In this document: positions 30,626-42,988 of the stretch, piece after piece
How the letters are laid out: each line of letters begins with the position of its first letter
Numbering within the stretch: the first letter of the stretch is position 1
Assembly (NCBI RefSeq): GCF_030272615.1
Contig: NC_081408.1
Coordinates: forward strand, 770,437,336-770,501,335
Length of the DNA: 64,000 nt
Direction of reading: 5' to 3'
Origin: Cryptomeria japonica
Taxonomy: Eukaryota > Streptophyta > Pinopsida > Cupressales > Cupressaceae
Made by a program: the position numbers and the translations under genes
Notes under the pieces: generated by a model
Told to the model about the DNA's origin: nothing
The model's database searches: none
Seen by the model: only the letters and a program-made list of their open reading frames with translations

Positions 30626-31133
30626 ATGATGAGATGATGAGTTGAACTGATGGAATTGGAGTATTTGGACATAGAAGAAACCTCTTGAAGAGTTGGAACC
30701 TTCCGGTGATCCCATTCTCATATACCTCCTTTGTAAAACCAGTCTAACTTGATCAATTAGGCATGTGACCCAAGTAGGTGTTGAAGAGTGTAGGAATATG
30801 GTGGAATTCCAATCTTTTGGAATCTGATAGTAACCCCAAAAGGGTGTCTGCAACCTAAATTTTTTTAGGGTGTTGTTTGGTATAATTTGGAGAAAAATCC
30901 AAAAAGACAGTGAAATAGGACTACTAATCGATAGGCCTGTTAAGCCTCAAAAGCCAATATTTGCCTTGTGCTCCAAAGTATCATTGTGGAAGATCTTAAT
31001 AGGTCTTAGGAAGTGTGTAGAAGTGTTGTGCCATCTCTTGTTAGGGTCAAGAGTCTGATTTCACACTTGATGTGTGGTTGGAGTCTTGATAGAGACTCAA
31101 GGGATAGAAGACCAAGGTGTGTAGGTGGGTTTA
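30626..31133. other. Unclassified insertion in COP-A gag, right part
   Basis: This continues 22058-22906 on the far side of COP-H. No gene, motif array or terminal repeat recognised. Confidence 0.35.
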
Positions 31134-31852
31134 TCACCCTACTACTGGCAACCTCTGCATCACTTTGAACTTTCCAGGAGATTTTGATCTCCCTTTGGAC
31201 TTGGATTTATTATGCTTCTCATTATTATTTCCATTTTCCTTAGGTCTTCCATGAATAGTTAGGGCTCCCTTCAAACTGATTGATACCTTCCTCCGCATCT
31301 CTTCATCAAGCAAAGCACCCACCACATATTCAAACTTCAAAACAATAGAAGTACTATCGATAGCCATGACAAGAGAATCTCAGGAATTAGGCAAAGAACT
31401 AAGTAAGATTTGGCATTTCTCCCCCTCATCCAACTTAACACCAACAAATGCCAATTGAGCCACCAACATATTAAATGCTTCCAGGTGGTCTATAATCGTC
31501 CATCCTCTTCCATTCTAAAGGAATACAATTTATTCCTCAATAAAATCTGATTCAATAAGGATTTTGCTCGATACATTTCACCAAGCTTAGTCCATAGCTT
31601 CAGTGTAGAGTTTTCTTCGTGGACATTGATTAGAACAGAGTCTACCAAGCACAATCTGATTAGACCCTTAGCTTTTTGATCCATAATTTCATACTCAACA
31701 ACCATAGTAGGATCTGCAGGTCTTGAGACATTTGCATTAACAACATCCCACAGATTTCAATCTATTAGCAGATCTTCCATCTTCAGCTTCCACATCTCAA
31801 AATTAATTCCATTAAATTTCTCCACCTCTATTATCTTTGACAAACTTGCCAT
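31134..31852 (-). pseudogene. COP-A Gag (copia UBN2-like)
   Basis: The minus-strand ATG at 31852 opens MASLSKIIEVEKFNG, NFEMWKLKMEDLLID, a stop, then AKGLIRLCLVDSVLINV, LWTKLGEMYRAKSLLNQILL and a basic tail KSKGRSKSPGKFKV. This is the copia Gag pattern. Stops follow LLID, DGRL and PNS. The ORF is cut by the unclassified insertion just before the zinc knuckle. Confidence 0.85.
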
Positions 31853-31956
31853 CTAATTTTTTTTGAAACAAGAAAGTATCTTCTACACAAACTTCCACTC
31901 AAATCTAGATTAGTTCAAAAAATTTGATAATCCACAACTGAAACCAAAGGTGATTA

Positions 31957-31969
31957 GGCTCTGATACCA
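31957..31969 (-). other. Primer binding site of COP-A
   Basis: The minus strand reads TGGTATCAGAGCC, complementary to initiator methionine tRNA, between the Gag start and the LTR. Confidence 0.85.
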
Positions 31970-31971
31970 CT

Positions 31972-32812
31972 TGTAAGGAAGTTAACAAATTCCTAAACTA
32001 ATCTTGAGAGGAGGGTAATGCAATTTTTTTTACACATTGTTACAACAATTACATAAAACTTAACAAAAATAGACATAAATAATATTCATACCATAACACA
32101 GTGATTTACATGGGGAAAACCCTTTCGAGAAAAAAACCCCACACTTCAAAAGCAACACAATATATTATTTAGTAATTAACCAAAGATTACAATATACTTG
32201 CAGAGAAAACTCTTCATAGGAGTACCACTAATCAAAGATTCAAATATTAACTCAATAGCCATAAGACTCTTATACACAACCTCTATCTCATGCACCTCAT
32301 ATATAGGAGATACAATACAAGAAACCGTCAACAGTATTACAAAACCATGGGATAAAACTACCCAATAAAGTAGAGTTGACCTTATCTCCATTCTACATAC
32401 CCTACAACATGTCAAAACACACATCAACATGTGTCCCTCCCTTTTACAACTCATTTATGTGTCCGATGCATTTTATATTTCCTATTTCAAGAGTCCAAAC
32501 TTTTAGAGACCATAACTTATGAACTGAGTGTCCGATTGACGAACCATTTGAAGTGTTAGAAAGATCGTGAAGTTCTCTATCACCTTGTAACCTGCTATGA
32601 TGGTTACGTCCACTTTTCAGGGCATTTAGGAGGGTATAAAATGCTCAAAATTAAATTTAAACATTTTATCGCAACCCCCAAAACAAAAACTTTAATGTCT
32701 TCAAAACTAGCCGCAATCTTGCAACGAGAATTTACCAGCATGCTTATCTAGACAACCAGAAGCTTTAGGGAGAATTTTGCACCATATCATGCTCAAATGA
32801 AAAAAATACTAT
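31972..32812 (-). repeat. 5' LTR of COP-A, possibly truncated
   Basis: The LTR end on the minus strand reads CCTTACA followed by the primer site. The plant copia module GGGTTTTCCCC lies near 32115, and a TATA-like CTATATATGAGG on the minus strand near 32305. TAT-C begins at 32813, either exactly at the LTR start or inside it. No second copy is in the window, so the far edge is uncertain. Confidence 0.55.
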
Positions 32813-33822
32813 TGTAGACACTTAAATTTGGCTAATTAATTAAATCAAATTTAATTTCCTTAAGTCGCTTATGTTAATTTAATAATTCACATTATTTAAT
32901 TAAATATGCCATCCCATCCTTGTTGGCTTAATTAATTTAATTAATGAAGCCATGCCCCATTAGCCAATTACTTAATCTAATTAATTAATTAATTAACCCC
33001 AATCCTTGAATTAATTAATCCAATTAATTAATTCCCTTTCTAATCATTGAATTAATTAATCCAATTAATTAATTCCCCCTTTCCAACCCTTGAATTAATT
33101 AATCCAGTTAATCAATTCCCCTTTCCAATCCTTAAATTAATTAATTAAACTAATTAATTATCTCCTCATTTGAATAATTAACTAATTCAAATAAGTCACG
33201 TGTATACTAACCTCTAACCACCTAACTAACCCTCCTTCTAACCTAACCTCCAATCTAACCTTTAAGTTCGAACCAACCCTATCCTTCAAAACCAACCTTA
33301 TCCTATCCTTTCTAACCTCCCCTCACATGTGTGCACATTCCTAAATATATTTTATTTTGAATAAAAGATACTCCTTATTTGGGTGGATCTTCCCCAAATA
33401 GACACATGTCACTCCTCCCCAAGACATGTGCCCCTCATTTGGGACACTTGTCTTCCCTTTTAAGTGTGGAATCTTCTTCCACATGGCTTCCTTTGGAGTG
33501 CCACTTGTCATCCTTGAGGACAAGTGTTGCATTTTCAAGCCTCTCATCCTCCCCTCATTTCCTATTTAATCCCTCTCATTCTTATGCATTTCATCCACTC
33601 TTTCATAATCATATCATCATAATGTCAAAATATCCACTTTTCGCACATCCATCCCATTACTCTACTAAAATCACCACCCATCTCATACATCATTTTCATC
33701 AATTATCATTGCATCTATATCATGGACCAATATCGAGCATTCAAAGATGTCATCAAGCACACATAAAATTGAGGAATCATCAAATCAAAGAGGGCTTTTA
33801 GGTTTGCATTGTGTTATTGTTG
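32813..33822 (+). repeat. LTR-like segment of TAT-C with AATTAATTAATT tandem units
   Basis: It starts TGTAGACACTT. At about 32990-33150 there are four units of about 45 bp of the form CTTGAATTAATTAATCCAATTAATTAATTCCCC. A TATA-like CCTATTTAATCCC lies at 33561. The right end is not defined; TTGTTGTCA at about 33822 is a guess. Confidence 0.5.
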
Positions 33823-33997
33823 TCACTGATTTCAGATGAACTGAATTCGTGAGGTAGCCCTACGAAACTTGTCCATTTTGTACCTCACATACTTTGAGGT
33901 TGGTTGACTTGCCTTGTAAGTTGTGCCTTTTTTTATGTCTTGTTTAAGCATCTTTTTACTTTTTAGAAGTTAGTGTGTATTTTATGGTTTTCATGTA

Positions 33998-35062
33998 GGT
34001 CGGGTTTTAAACCTCAAATTGCATGTTTTAGTCCTTAAGCTTGCACATTGGGTTTTAAAACCCAAAGTGCAAGCCTTTTGTTGATTTTAGCCAGGTCAGG
34101 GTTTTTTTGCCGACCTGCAGGTCTGCTTGGGTGGTAGGTCAGGTTTTTAAACTCAACCTGCAGGTTGTGTTGGTTGCAAATTGGGAAGTTTTTCTCGCCC
34201 TGTAGGTCATTTTGGACGCAAGTTGGGAAATTTTTCCCGAACTGCATGACACGCCAATGTTTAAAGTGCATTTAATGCACTTTGTTTAGCCTTTTTAATG
34301 CATTTTTATGTTTTAATTTATCATTTTATCTGTTGAGTTTGGCATTCTTGAATTCTAAGGGCGCATTTCATTTGCAGAGGAGTTCATAATCTTTGCATTT
34401 AATCTTTAGCTTCTGATTTCTTCACCGAATCAAGTATTTTCCTGTAGTGTTTTTGTGATTTTTAAAGGTTAGGGTTTTATTTTTCAAGTTTATGGCAATT
34501 ATCATTTTGTTTTTACCCTAGTAGTATGTTGGATTTGAAAAAGAAACCCAATTAATTATTTCTTTTGCATGGTCGCCTTCAGGTTTTTCGAATCCCTTTG
34601 TGCGGTTAAAGACCTACAAGTATGTTTTTTTTTCTTTGTGCAAGCCGGAATTCAAACTCCAACCTATGAGTGTTTTCTTTTCTGTGTGCAGGTCAGAGTT
34701 TGAATTTCGACCTGCCATGCAGTTTATCCAAACCACATGTTGGGTTTTAAAACCTGATATGCGCAAAATGATCTACCCTTTAGGCAGGTCGGGATTTATT
34801 TCCCGACTTGACAATTACTTAGTCCTATCTAAATTTACATATCGTGCTTTAAAATCTGACATGCCATATGACCTATCCTAAGGTGCATGTTGGATTTTTA
34901 AGCCCGACATGCCTTTTGGTTTGCATGAGGATGCAAGTTAAGAAATAAATTCCAACCTGCAAGTCAATCTACCTCTGAGTGTAGGTCGATATTTATTTCC
35001 TGACTTGCAACCTTTGATCTTCCCCGCATGCATGTCGGGAATTTTTTTCCTGACATGCAGGC
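33998..35062 (+). repeat. Hairpin array in the TAT-C leader, left part
   Basis: Repeated imperfect palindromes of the form GCAGGTCGGG, 8-9 T/A-rich bases, CCCGACCTGC. Clear units: 34784-34810 (CAGGTCGGG with CCCGACTTG), about 34880-34910 (GCATGTTGG with CCGACATGC), 34981-35010 and 35030-35058 (GCATGTCGGG with CCTGACATGC, 10-bp stem with one G-T). Weaker units lie near 33998, 34094, 34134, 34660, 34690 and 34930. Late units are about 47-54 bp apart. In RNA each would form a stem-loop. Confidence 0.75.
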
Positions 35063-35067
35063 ATATC

Positions 35068-36744
35068 TAATGGTATTTGGCATAACTGATGCATATGAGG
35101 TGATGTAGTTGAAGAGTGATGATTGCACTGTTAAAGGATAGAAGTCTATTTGTGATGAAGAGATTGAAATTTTGTGATTAGATGACTTGATTAGTTATTT
35201 ATGTTGTCATTGATAGCAACTGATGTCAAATATTAATGTTCTTGATGTTTTGTTTTGTCATCTAAGTGATTTGGTTTACTGGAAAACAGGGTTTACCGGT
35301 AAAGAACTGAAGTCTGTGAAATGGGACTTTAACTGATAAAGCATAGATGTTTTGATTGAATATGAGGATTGGCGATGATTGGTGATTTGCGGTTTGAAAT
35401 GTGAACTTGTATCATGGAAAGGAGTATGTGACCGGAACCGAAACTTGTGAAGATTACCAGAAGGTGTGTTATAAATTTCTAATGAAGTTTTGCTAAGGTT
35501 TAAGACCGGTGTAGGTTTCATCAAACCGGTAATGATTTTTGTTATGACGATGATCAACAGTGAGTCTACATGAAGTTGGTAACACAACACAACCCACGTG
35601 AAAATATTTGATTGCTATTTTGACGCAATTCAAGGAAGAATTTCTTGGGAATCAGTGAAACACTTAGTAGAGTATTTTGAGGCTTTGACTTTGGTACAGA
35701 TCGGATTTTCGTGATGGGTTATGATCAACCAACGGTTGATATTACATTTTAATTTGATATAATGATCTGTATATCGATATGAGATGATCTCTTGTGATTT
35801 GTATTGTAAATTCAAGATGTAATTAGGGTTTAGTGGCCGACCTAGTTGAGATGGCTATTTAGGATGACACAGTTGATGTTTATGATGTCGGTGGTCTTAG
35901 AGAATGTGTTAATCCATCCAAGTGAAGTGTGAGATATGCATGAGAGTTGCAAATTGTTGATCATAATTGGATATGATCAAGCAAGAAGAGAAGTGCAAGT
36001 AAGAGAGCATTTTCTTACTGTTGTTCCCTAACAGTTGCAGTAGGTTAAATCCCTTAACTGGGTAGGTCCTAATGGACCTTAAACATTTAAGTCCCCTAAC
36101 AGGGTAGCTCTCAAAAGAGTGTTAAATCCATTCACGAGGTTGATCCAAACATATCATCAAGCTCCTAACCTGGCTGCTAGGAAAATCCCTTAACCTGTAA
36201 CGGGGTTTGCTCCTAACAGGGCATATTGTAAGCTCCTAACAGGGCGTACTTTAAAAGAGTACAAATATTTGTGGGTGCCAACTCCCACCGTGGTTTTTCC
36301 CTATTTGGGTTTCCACATCAAAAACTTATGGTGCTCATGTGTGGAATAATTTTCATGTGATGTTCTTGTTTATGTTTTATTTCATGCATTATTTATGAGA
36401 CACCAGTTATGATGTTTTATCAGAGGTTTATCAAAGGTTACCAGTAATGATAAGAAGTTGTTAGAGAAAGTATTTGATCTGATTGATAAGGGTAATGAGT
36501 TGGTAAATGATCAATTTTATATGATTTCTTAAGTGGTGAAAGTATTGATAGATGTGGTAAATGACTTGATTATTATGTTAAGAAAATCTGATAAAGAGGT
36601 TGATAGATCTGATTAAAGAAGTTGAGACATTCTGACAAATGATTTCAGATATGATATAAGTTTGATTTTGGGTTTAAAGTTTCAATTGGTATTAATACTA
36701 ATTCACCCCCTCTTAGTATTAACCGGATCCTCATAGGATTAATA
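35068..36744 (+). repeat. 5' LTR of COP-D
   Basis: Starts TAATGGTATTTGG where the 3' LTR has TGTTGGTATTTGG, so the first bases have changed. Ends GGATTAATA. An internal cluster (36020-36260) repeats CTCCTAACAGGG and CCCTTAAC-like strings. The module TGGTTTTTCCCTATTTGGG precedes the end by about 440 bp. Confidence 0.88.
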
Positions 36745-36746
36745 AT

Positions 36747-36758
36747 TGGTATCAGAGC
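36747..36758 (+). other. Primer binding site of COP-D
   Basis: TGGTATCAGAGC, two bases after the LTR, complementary to initiator methionine tRNA. Confidence 0.9.
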
Positions 36759-36821
36759 TTTGGTCCTTTGTGTGTAGAAAGTCTAACCTTTTGAGGAAAA
36801 GATTCTGAGAAAGTCAAGATG

Positions 36822-38300
36822 ATGAAGAAAGAGAGTCCTAAGTTCAACAAGGATAAGTACAAGATCTGGAAAGACAAAATGAAAATCTACATCAAAAGTC
36901 TTGGTACACAATATTAGAAGCAAGTTGAAACAACATATGTTGCTCCTACCACTACTCCCTTGACATCAAATGAACTAAGAGAGCAGCAAGATAACATGCA
37001 AGCCCTAGAAGCTATTGTAAGTACTTTATCTGATTCAAAATATATTGATGTTCAAGGATTGGAAACTACAAGTGAGGTTTGGGAAAAGTTAGAGACAATC
37101 TATGGAAAAGATGAGCATGTTCAAAGAGCCAAAGAGGAAAGCTTGAGAGGAAATTTTGATCACATGAGAATGCTCGAAGGAGAAAATATTGCATAGTATG
37201 GTTAGAGAATCAAAGAAGTTGTTGGTGGAATAAAGAGTGTTGGAGGTAAAATAGAAGATGATGCTATAGTAAGTAAAATGCTTAGAACTCTTCAACCTTA
37301 GTATGTTATAAGAGTATCAACAATCCAAAAACTTAGATCTATTTCAAAGGATAAGGTAACTATTGATTCATTGATTGGTAAGCTTACAACTTTTGAGTTA
37401 AATAGTTTTGACAATAGTGTGATAAAATCTACTGAATCTGCCTTTAAAGCTTCCGTTACTGGTTCGTCTGCTAGAAAAGGAAAAGATATATTTCAAAATC
37501 ATGAGTGTGGGACTAGTCATGGAAGTAACCAGGGAAATGAAGACAATGAAGATCTAGTGATGGAACTTGAGGCACTGTTAGCAAAGAGATTTCCAAGAGG
37601 CACTGGTAAGTATAAAGGAAAGCTACCTTTGAAGTGTTTCTCTTGTAGTAAAATTGGTCATATTGTTGCTAACTGCCCTAACACCGATAAGAAAGAAAAG
37701 TTTAGAAGATTCAAAGGAAAGGGCAAGAAACATTGTTATGTTGTAGTAGATGAAGGTGTGACCAATGAGGAGTCTGAAGATGAAGATGACAATGAAGAAA
37801 TTGTGTTTGTAGCTGTGAAGGAGGAACTGCCAGATGAAAAAGTACTAGTATCTCATATGGAGAATAGTGATGAATGGATTATAGACAATGGCTTCTCATA
37901 CCACATGATAGGAGATAAAAGTAATTTCATAACCCTTAATGAATTTGATGGAGGTGTTGTTAGATTTGGAAATAACTCTCCTTGCATAGTGAAAGGTAAA
38001 GGTTCAATTTATCTAAATGGAAAGAGTAATGCTGATGATGTGTTTTGGGTTGACAGTCTAAAGCATAATCTTTTAAGTGTTGGTCAGCTCAATGATAAAG
38101 GTTATTTGCTTGAGTTTAAAAGTGGAGTCTGCAGAATTCTTGGAGGTAATGGTGAACTGATTGCTATGAGGAAGCAAACTAGAGGTAACTTATTCCATTT
38201 GAATAGTAATATTAATAATTGTCTGGTTGCAAGAATGGAAGATAGTTGGTTGTGGCATAAAAGATTTTGTCATATTAATTTGATAATTTGGTTAAGATAA
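36822..38300 (+). pseudogene. COP-D Gag and protease
   Basis: Gag opens with KESPKFNKDKYKIWKDKMK. EVWEKLETIYGKDEHVQRAK follows, then the zinc knuckle CFSCSKIGHIVANC (about 37635), an acidic stretch and the protease motif WIIDNGFSYHMIGDK (about 37875), with DNG where DSG is usual. The pre-integrase part ends LWHKRFCHINL. Stops occur at about 36915, 37194, 37200 and 37300, with a frameshift near 38280. Confidence 0.87.
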
Positions 38301-39290
38301 GAAAGTCAAGTGTTGTAAGAGGATTACCACAAATTGTCAAACCGAATAGTTTGATATGCAAAGATGGTCAAATCAGTAAGATGACCTCTATTTCTTTCAA
38401 GAGCAAGAATTGTATTTCTGAGAATATTTTAGATTTGGTACATACTAATCTTTGTGGCCCTATAAGAACAAAGAGTTATTACGGTGATAGGTATTTCATG
38501 ATTTTCACCGATGACTATTCTAAAATGATGTGGGTGACATTTTTGAGAGAAAAATCAGAAGAATCTAGTAATTTTAAATCATTTAAAGGTCTGATTGAAA
38601 ATGAAACCGGTAAGAAATTGAAGTGTTTAAGATCAGACCGAGGAGGCGAATTCACATCTGATGAATTTGTTAAGTATTATGATGAACAAGGTATCAAGAG
38701 ACAAATGTCTACTCCGAGGACACCACAACAAAATGGCATAGTAGAAAGGATGAACAGAACAATAGTTGAAGCTGCAAGAACCATGTTACAGGGTGATGTA
38801 TCCAAAATGTTTTGGAGATAAGCGGTCAGTACTGCTGTATACACTTTAAACCGGGTACTAGTAAAGAGAGGTAACAATAAGACACCCTATGAGTTATGGT
38901 ATAGAAAAAATCCTTGTGTAAGTTATTTCAAAAATTTTGGAAGTCAATGTTTTATTAAGAGAGATTACTACACCGAGAAATTTGATGCAAAATCTGATGA
39001 GGGAATTTTTCTTGGTTACTCTTCTAAGAGTAAGGCATATAAATATTACAATAAGAGAAGTAAGAAAATTGTTGAAAGTGATAATGTAAAAGTTGATTGT
39101 CTATTTGATAAGTCAGAAGGTACAAGTAGATCAGAACCTGAAAATGATGATAATGAGGAAAAGTTTGTGATCATTGAACCGGAGGCAAAGAATAATGAAG
39201 AACCAACAAATGCAGAATTGGATGCTCAACCGGTAAGTGATGATAGTGAAGATGAAGATGAAGAACCTGATGTTGAAGATGTATAACCGA
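38288..39290 (+). pseudogene. COP-D integrase
   Basis: Reads LVHTNLCGPIRTKSYYGDRY (N where the first catalytic D is usual), DDYSKMMWVTFL, CLRSDRGGEFTSDEF (D) and TPQQNGIVERMNRTIVEAAR (E). The tail follows a stop at about 38819 (MFWR, stop, AVSTAVYTLNR) and runs through GIFLGYSSKSKAY into an acidic linker ending in a stop near 39285. Confidence 0.88.
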
Positions 39291-39360
39291 CACAGGCAAT
39301 ACCTAGATATGTCAGATTGAATCATTCACAAGAGCACATAATTGGTGATAAGAATGAAGT

Positions 39361-40122
39361 GTGCAAACCAGGAGAAAGATCCGAGAGAACTCATGTTTGA
39401 TATCTACAATAGAACCCAAGACAGTTAAGGAAGAACTGAAGCATGATGATTGGGTTAATGCAATGAATAAAGAATTAGATCAAATTGAGAAGAATCAGAC
39501 ATGGTCACTTGTTCCTAGACCAACGGATAAGAATGTAATTGGAAAAAAATGAGTCTATAGGAATAAATTGGATGAAGAAGGAAGAATTGTAAGAAACAAG
39601 GCAAGGTTAGTTTGCAAAGGGTATGCTCAAGAAGAAGGTGAGGATTATGGTGAAACATTTGCACCACCTTCTGGATTAGGAGGTGTAAGAATGCTATTGG
39701 CATTTGCTGCATATAAGGGATTCAAAGTTTATCAAATGGATGTCAAATCAACCTTTCTAAATGGGATTCTAAAAGAAGAAGTATATATTGAACAACTAGA
39801 TGGATTTTCCTTAACCGATGATAAAGACATGGTGTGTAAATTGCATAAAGTACTATATGGTCTAAAGCAAGCACCAAGAGCATGGTATGAGAGATTACAC
39901 GCACATTTAATCAAAAATGGATTCCAACGTACCAGTGAGGACAACAACATTTATTTGAAGACTGATGGAGACAAAATGCTAATAGTAGAATTGTTTGTAG
40001 ATGATATAATTTTTGGTGGAAATGATGATATGTGTATGGACTTTTCTAATATAATGAAAAAGGAATTTGAGATGTCTCTAATCAGTGAAATAAAGTTCTT
40101 TATTGGCTTACAGGTCCAATAA
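39361..40122 (+). pseudogene. COP-D reverse transcriptase
   Basis: Reads WVNAMNKELDQIEKNQTW and KNVIGKK, a stop at 39550 where W is expected (TGG to TGA), then [46 protein letters not shown] and FVDDIIFGGND with the catalytic Asp pair. It ends at a stop after IGLQVQ. Confidence 0.9.
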
Positions 40123-40945
40123 CTGGATGGTAGTATCTTTATTTGTCAGACAAAGTATATCAAAGAGGTGTTGAAGACTTTCGGTATGGAAGACTGCAAA
40201 CCGGTAGGAACATCGATGGTAACTGGTTGCAAATTATCAAAGCAAGATGATTCCCTTGTTGTTAGTGAAAAAGAGTACAGATCTATGATTGGCAAGCTAC
40301 ACTATGTTGTTCGTAGAAGACCAGATATTGATCATGTTGTTGGATTAGTGGCTAGATTTCAAAAAGAGCCTAAAGAGAGTCACATGGTGGCTGTGAAGAG
40401 AATTTTCTGATATCTCAAAGGTAGTAGACTATGGTTTATGGTATCTCTATAAAGGAGACTTTACTTTGGATGTCTTTACTGATGTTGATTGGGCAGGTAA
40501 TGTGGATGATCAGAAAAGCACAACCGGTGGAGCTTTTCTACTTGGTGGAAGATTAGTGGCATGGACAAGCAAGAAACAAACATGTGTTTCTCAATCTACA
40601 ACTAAAGCATAGTATGTAGCTGCATCCATGAATTACACACATGCAATCTAGATGAGACATGTGCTAGAAGGATTCAAGATAGATATGTCTAAACTGGTGA
40701 CTATATATTGTAATAATATAAGTGCAATAAATATTTCTAAAAATTTCGTACTTCATTCTAGAACCAAGCACATTGAATTGAAGTATCAATTCCTAAGGGA
40801 AAGAGTTCAAGAAAAAGAGGTGAAGATGGAATATGTGAAGAGTAAAGATCGGTTAGTTGATATCTTTACTAAGCCCTTACTGAAGGCTACCTTTGAGTTT
40901 CTTAGAGGTAAAGTAGGGGTTAGACCCCTGCATCAAAAGAACTAG
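40123..40945 (+). pseudogene. COP-D RNase H and Pol C-terminus
   Basis: Reads TKYIKEVLKTFGMEDCKPVG and SMIGKLHYVVRRRPDIDHVV. A stop and frameshift fall near 40410-40440. RNase H follows: VFTDVDWAG (D), QSTTKA then a stop where E is expected, and IYCNNISAIN (N where D is usual). It ends GVRPLHQKN. At least three stops are present. Confidence 0.87.
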
Positions 40946-41321
40946 AATGATGGAGATGCATCAATCCTGTGGATATCATGTCTATTTTTCACTAAGGATT
41001 GATGAAGGTGCAGGCTACTCCTTTGGTAGAGAAAGTCTGATGTAAAGCTCTATTATAATTTTTCTGATTTGAGTGGTAGAGATGATGGAAGATGCAACAA
41101 AAAAATTGAAGACAAGTGATGCATTTGGCATTGTTGTCAAAAGGGGGAGAAGAAAATAAATCAAATATGGGAGAAGAAAAGAAGATCATATTGAGAGAAG
41201 CATTGGTTAAGGGGGAGATGATAAAAGGAGGAGAACTGACAGATGATGTGATATCGGCAAGCAAGTTGCAGATGATGATGCTACTCTAATTGTATATCTG
41301 ATTGGTGTTGCCATCAATGCC

Positions 41322-42983
41322 AAAGGGGGAGATTGTTGGTATTTGGCATAACTGATGTAGATGAGGTGATGTAGGTGAAGACTGATGACTACACCGGTAA
41401 AGGATAGAAGTCTATTTTTGATGAAGAGATTGAGATTTTGTGATTAGATAACTTGATCGGTTATTTGTGTTGTCATTGATGGCAACTGATGTCAAATAAT
41501 GTTCCTAATGTTTTTTTTTCTCATCTAAGTGATTTGGTTTACCAAAAGATAGGGTTTACCGGTAGAGAACCGAAGTCTCTGAAATAGGACTTTAACCAGT
41601 AAAGTAGATATGTTTTGATTGAATCTGATGACTGGCGATGATTGGTGATTTGTGGTTTGAAATGTGAACTTGTATCATGGAAAGGAGTATCTGATTGGAA
41701 TAAGAACTTGTGAATATTACTAAAAGGCATGTTTCAAATTTCTGATGAAGTTTTGCTAAGGTTTTAGTAGGGTTTAAGACCAGTGAAGATTTCATCAAAC
41801 CAGTAAGATTTTTGTTATGACAGTGATCGACAACGAGTCTACATGAAGTTGGTAACCCGACACAACCTGTGTGAAAAATTTGATTGTGGTTTTGGCACAA
41901 GTCAAGGAATAATTTCTTGGGAGTCAGTGAAATGCTTAGTAGAGTGTTTTGAGGCTTTGACTTTGGTACAAATCAGATTTTCATGATGGGTTACGATCAA
42001 CCAACGGTTGATATTGCATTGTAATTTGATGTAATAATCTGTATAGTGATCTGAGCTTATAATTTGTATTGTAAATTCAAGATGTAATTAGGGTTTAGTG
42101 GCTGATCTAGTGGAGATGGCTATTTAGGATGGCACAATTGATGTTTATGATGTCGATAGTCTTAGAGAATGTGTTAAGCCATCCAAGTGAAGTGTGAGTT
42201 CTGCCTGAGAGTTGCAGAGTGTTGAGCATAACTGGATTTGATCAAGCAATAAGAGAAGTGCAAGTAAGAGATCATTTTCTTACTGTTGTTCCCTAACAGT
42301 TGCAGCAGGTTAAATCCCTTAACTGGGTAGGTCCTAACAGGCCTTAAACATTTAAGTCCCTTAACAGGGCAGCTCTCAAAAGAGTGTTAAATCCTCTCAC
42401 ATGGTTGATCCTAACAAATCATCAAGCTCCTAACCTAGTTGGTAGGCAAATCCCTTAACCGAGTGACTCCTAACAGGGTCTACTCCTAACAAGGCATATT
42501 GTAAGCTCCTAACAGGGCTAAGATCCTAACAGGGCATACTTCAAAAGAGTACAAATATTTATGGGTGCCAACCCCCACCAAGTTTTTTCCTTATTTGGGT
42601 TTCCATGTCAAAAACTTATGGTTCTCATGTGTGGAATGTTTTTCATGTGATGTTCTTGTTTATGTTTCATTTCATGCATTATTTCTGAGACACTGGTTAT
42701 GATGTTTTATCAGAGGTTTATCAAAGGTTATTGGTACTGATAAAAAGTTGTTAGAGAAAGTATTTCTTAAGTGGTGTAAGTATTGATATATGTGGTAAAT
42801 GATTTGATTAATAAGTTAAGCAAATTTGATAAAGAGGTTGATAGATCTGATTAAAGAAGTTGAGACATTCTGACAAATGATTTTAGATATGATATAAGTT
42901 TGATTTTGGGTTTAAATTTTTAATTGGTCTTAATACTAATTCACCCCCCTCTCAGTATTAACTGGATCCTCATAAGATTAACA
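41322..42983 (+). repeat. Polypurine tract and 3' LTR of COP-D
   Basis: AAAGGGGGAGAT (41322-41333) is followed by the LTR TGTTGGTATTTGG...GATTAACA (41334-42983). The LTR repeats the CCTAACAGGG cluster at about 42290-42540. It differs from the 5' LTR at many sites, including several short indels. Confidence 0.9.
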
Positions 42984-42988
42984 AGATC

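Larger units (their letters stand above)
20733..32812 (-). mobile_element. COP-A: old minus-strand Ty1/copia element, the host of later insertions
   Basis: Its pieces, in its own 5' to 3' order, are: 5' LTR (31972-32812), primer binding site (31957-31969), gag (31852-31134), a gap filled by an unclassified insertion and COP-H, zinc knuckle/protease (about 22055-21386), integrase (21385-20733), then across TAT-1 to 4749-4500. The order gag-protease-integrase is copia. The reverse transcriptase half is beyond TAT-B, outside the window. Many stops are present. Confidence 0.8.
35068..42983 (+). mobile_element. COP-D: plus-strand Ty1/copia retrotransposon
   Basis: The element is 7,916 bp with LTRs 35068-36744 and 41334-42983, primer site 36747-36758, Gag-protease-integrase-RT-RNase H and polypurine tract 41322-41333. 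Flanks ATATC (35063-35067) and AGATC (42984-42988) fit a 5-bp duplication with one change. It belongs near COP-H: same polypurine tract and similar domain sequences. Numerous stops, frameshifts and LTR differences show it is older. Confidence 0.9.

Noticed and set aside
36747-36758. tRNA gene signal at the TGGTATCAGAGC sites
   Set aside because: These are primer binding sites next to LTRs. No cloverleaf flanks them.
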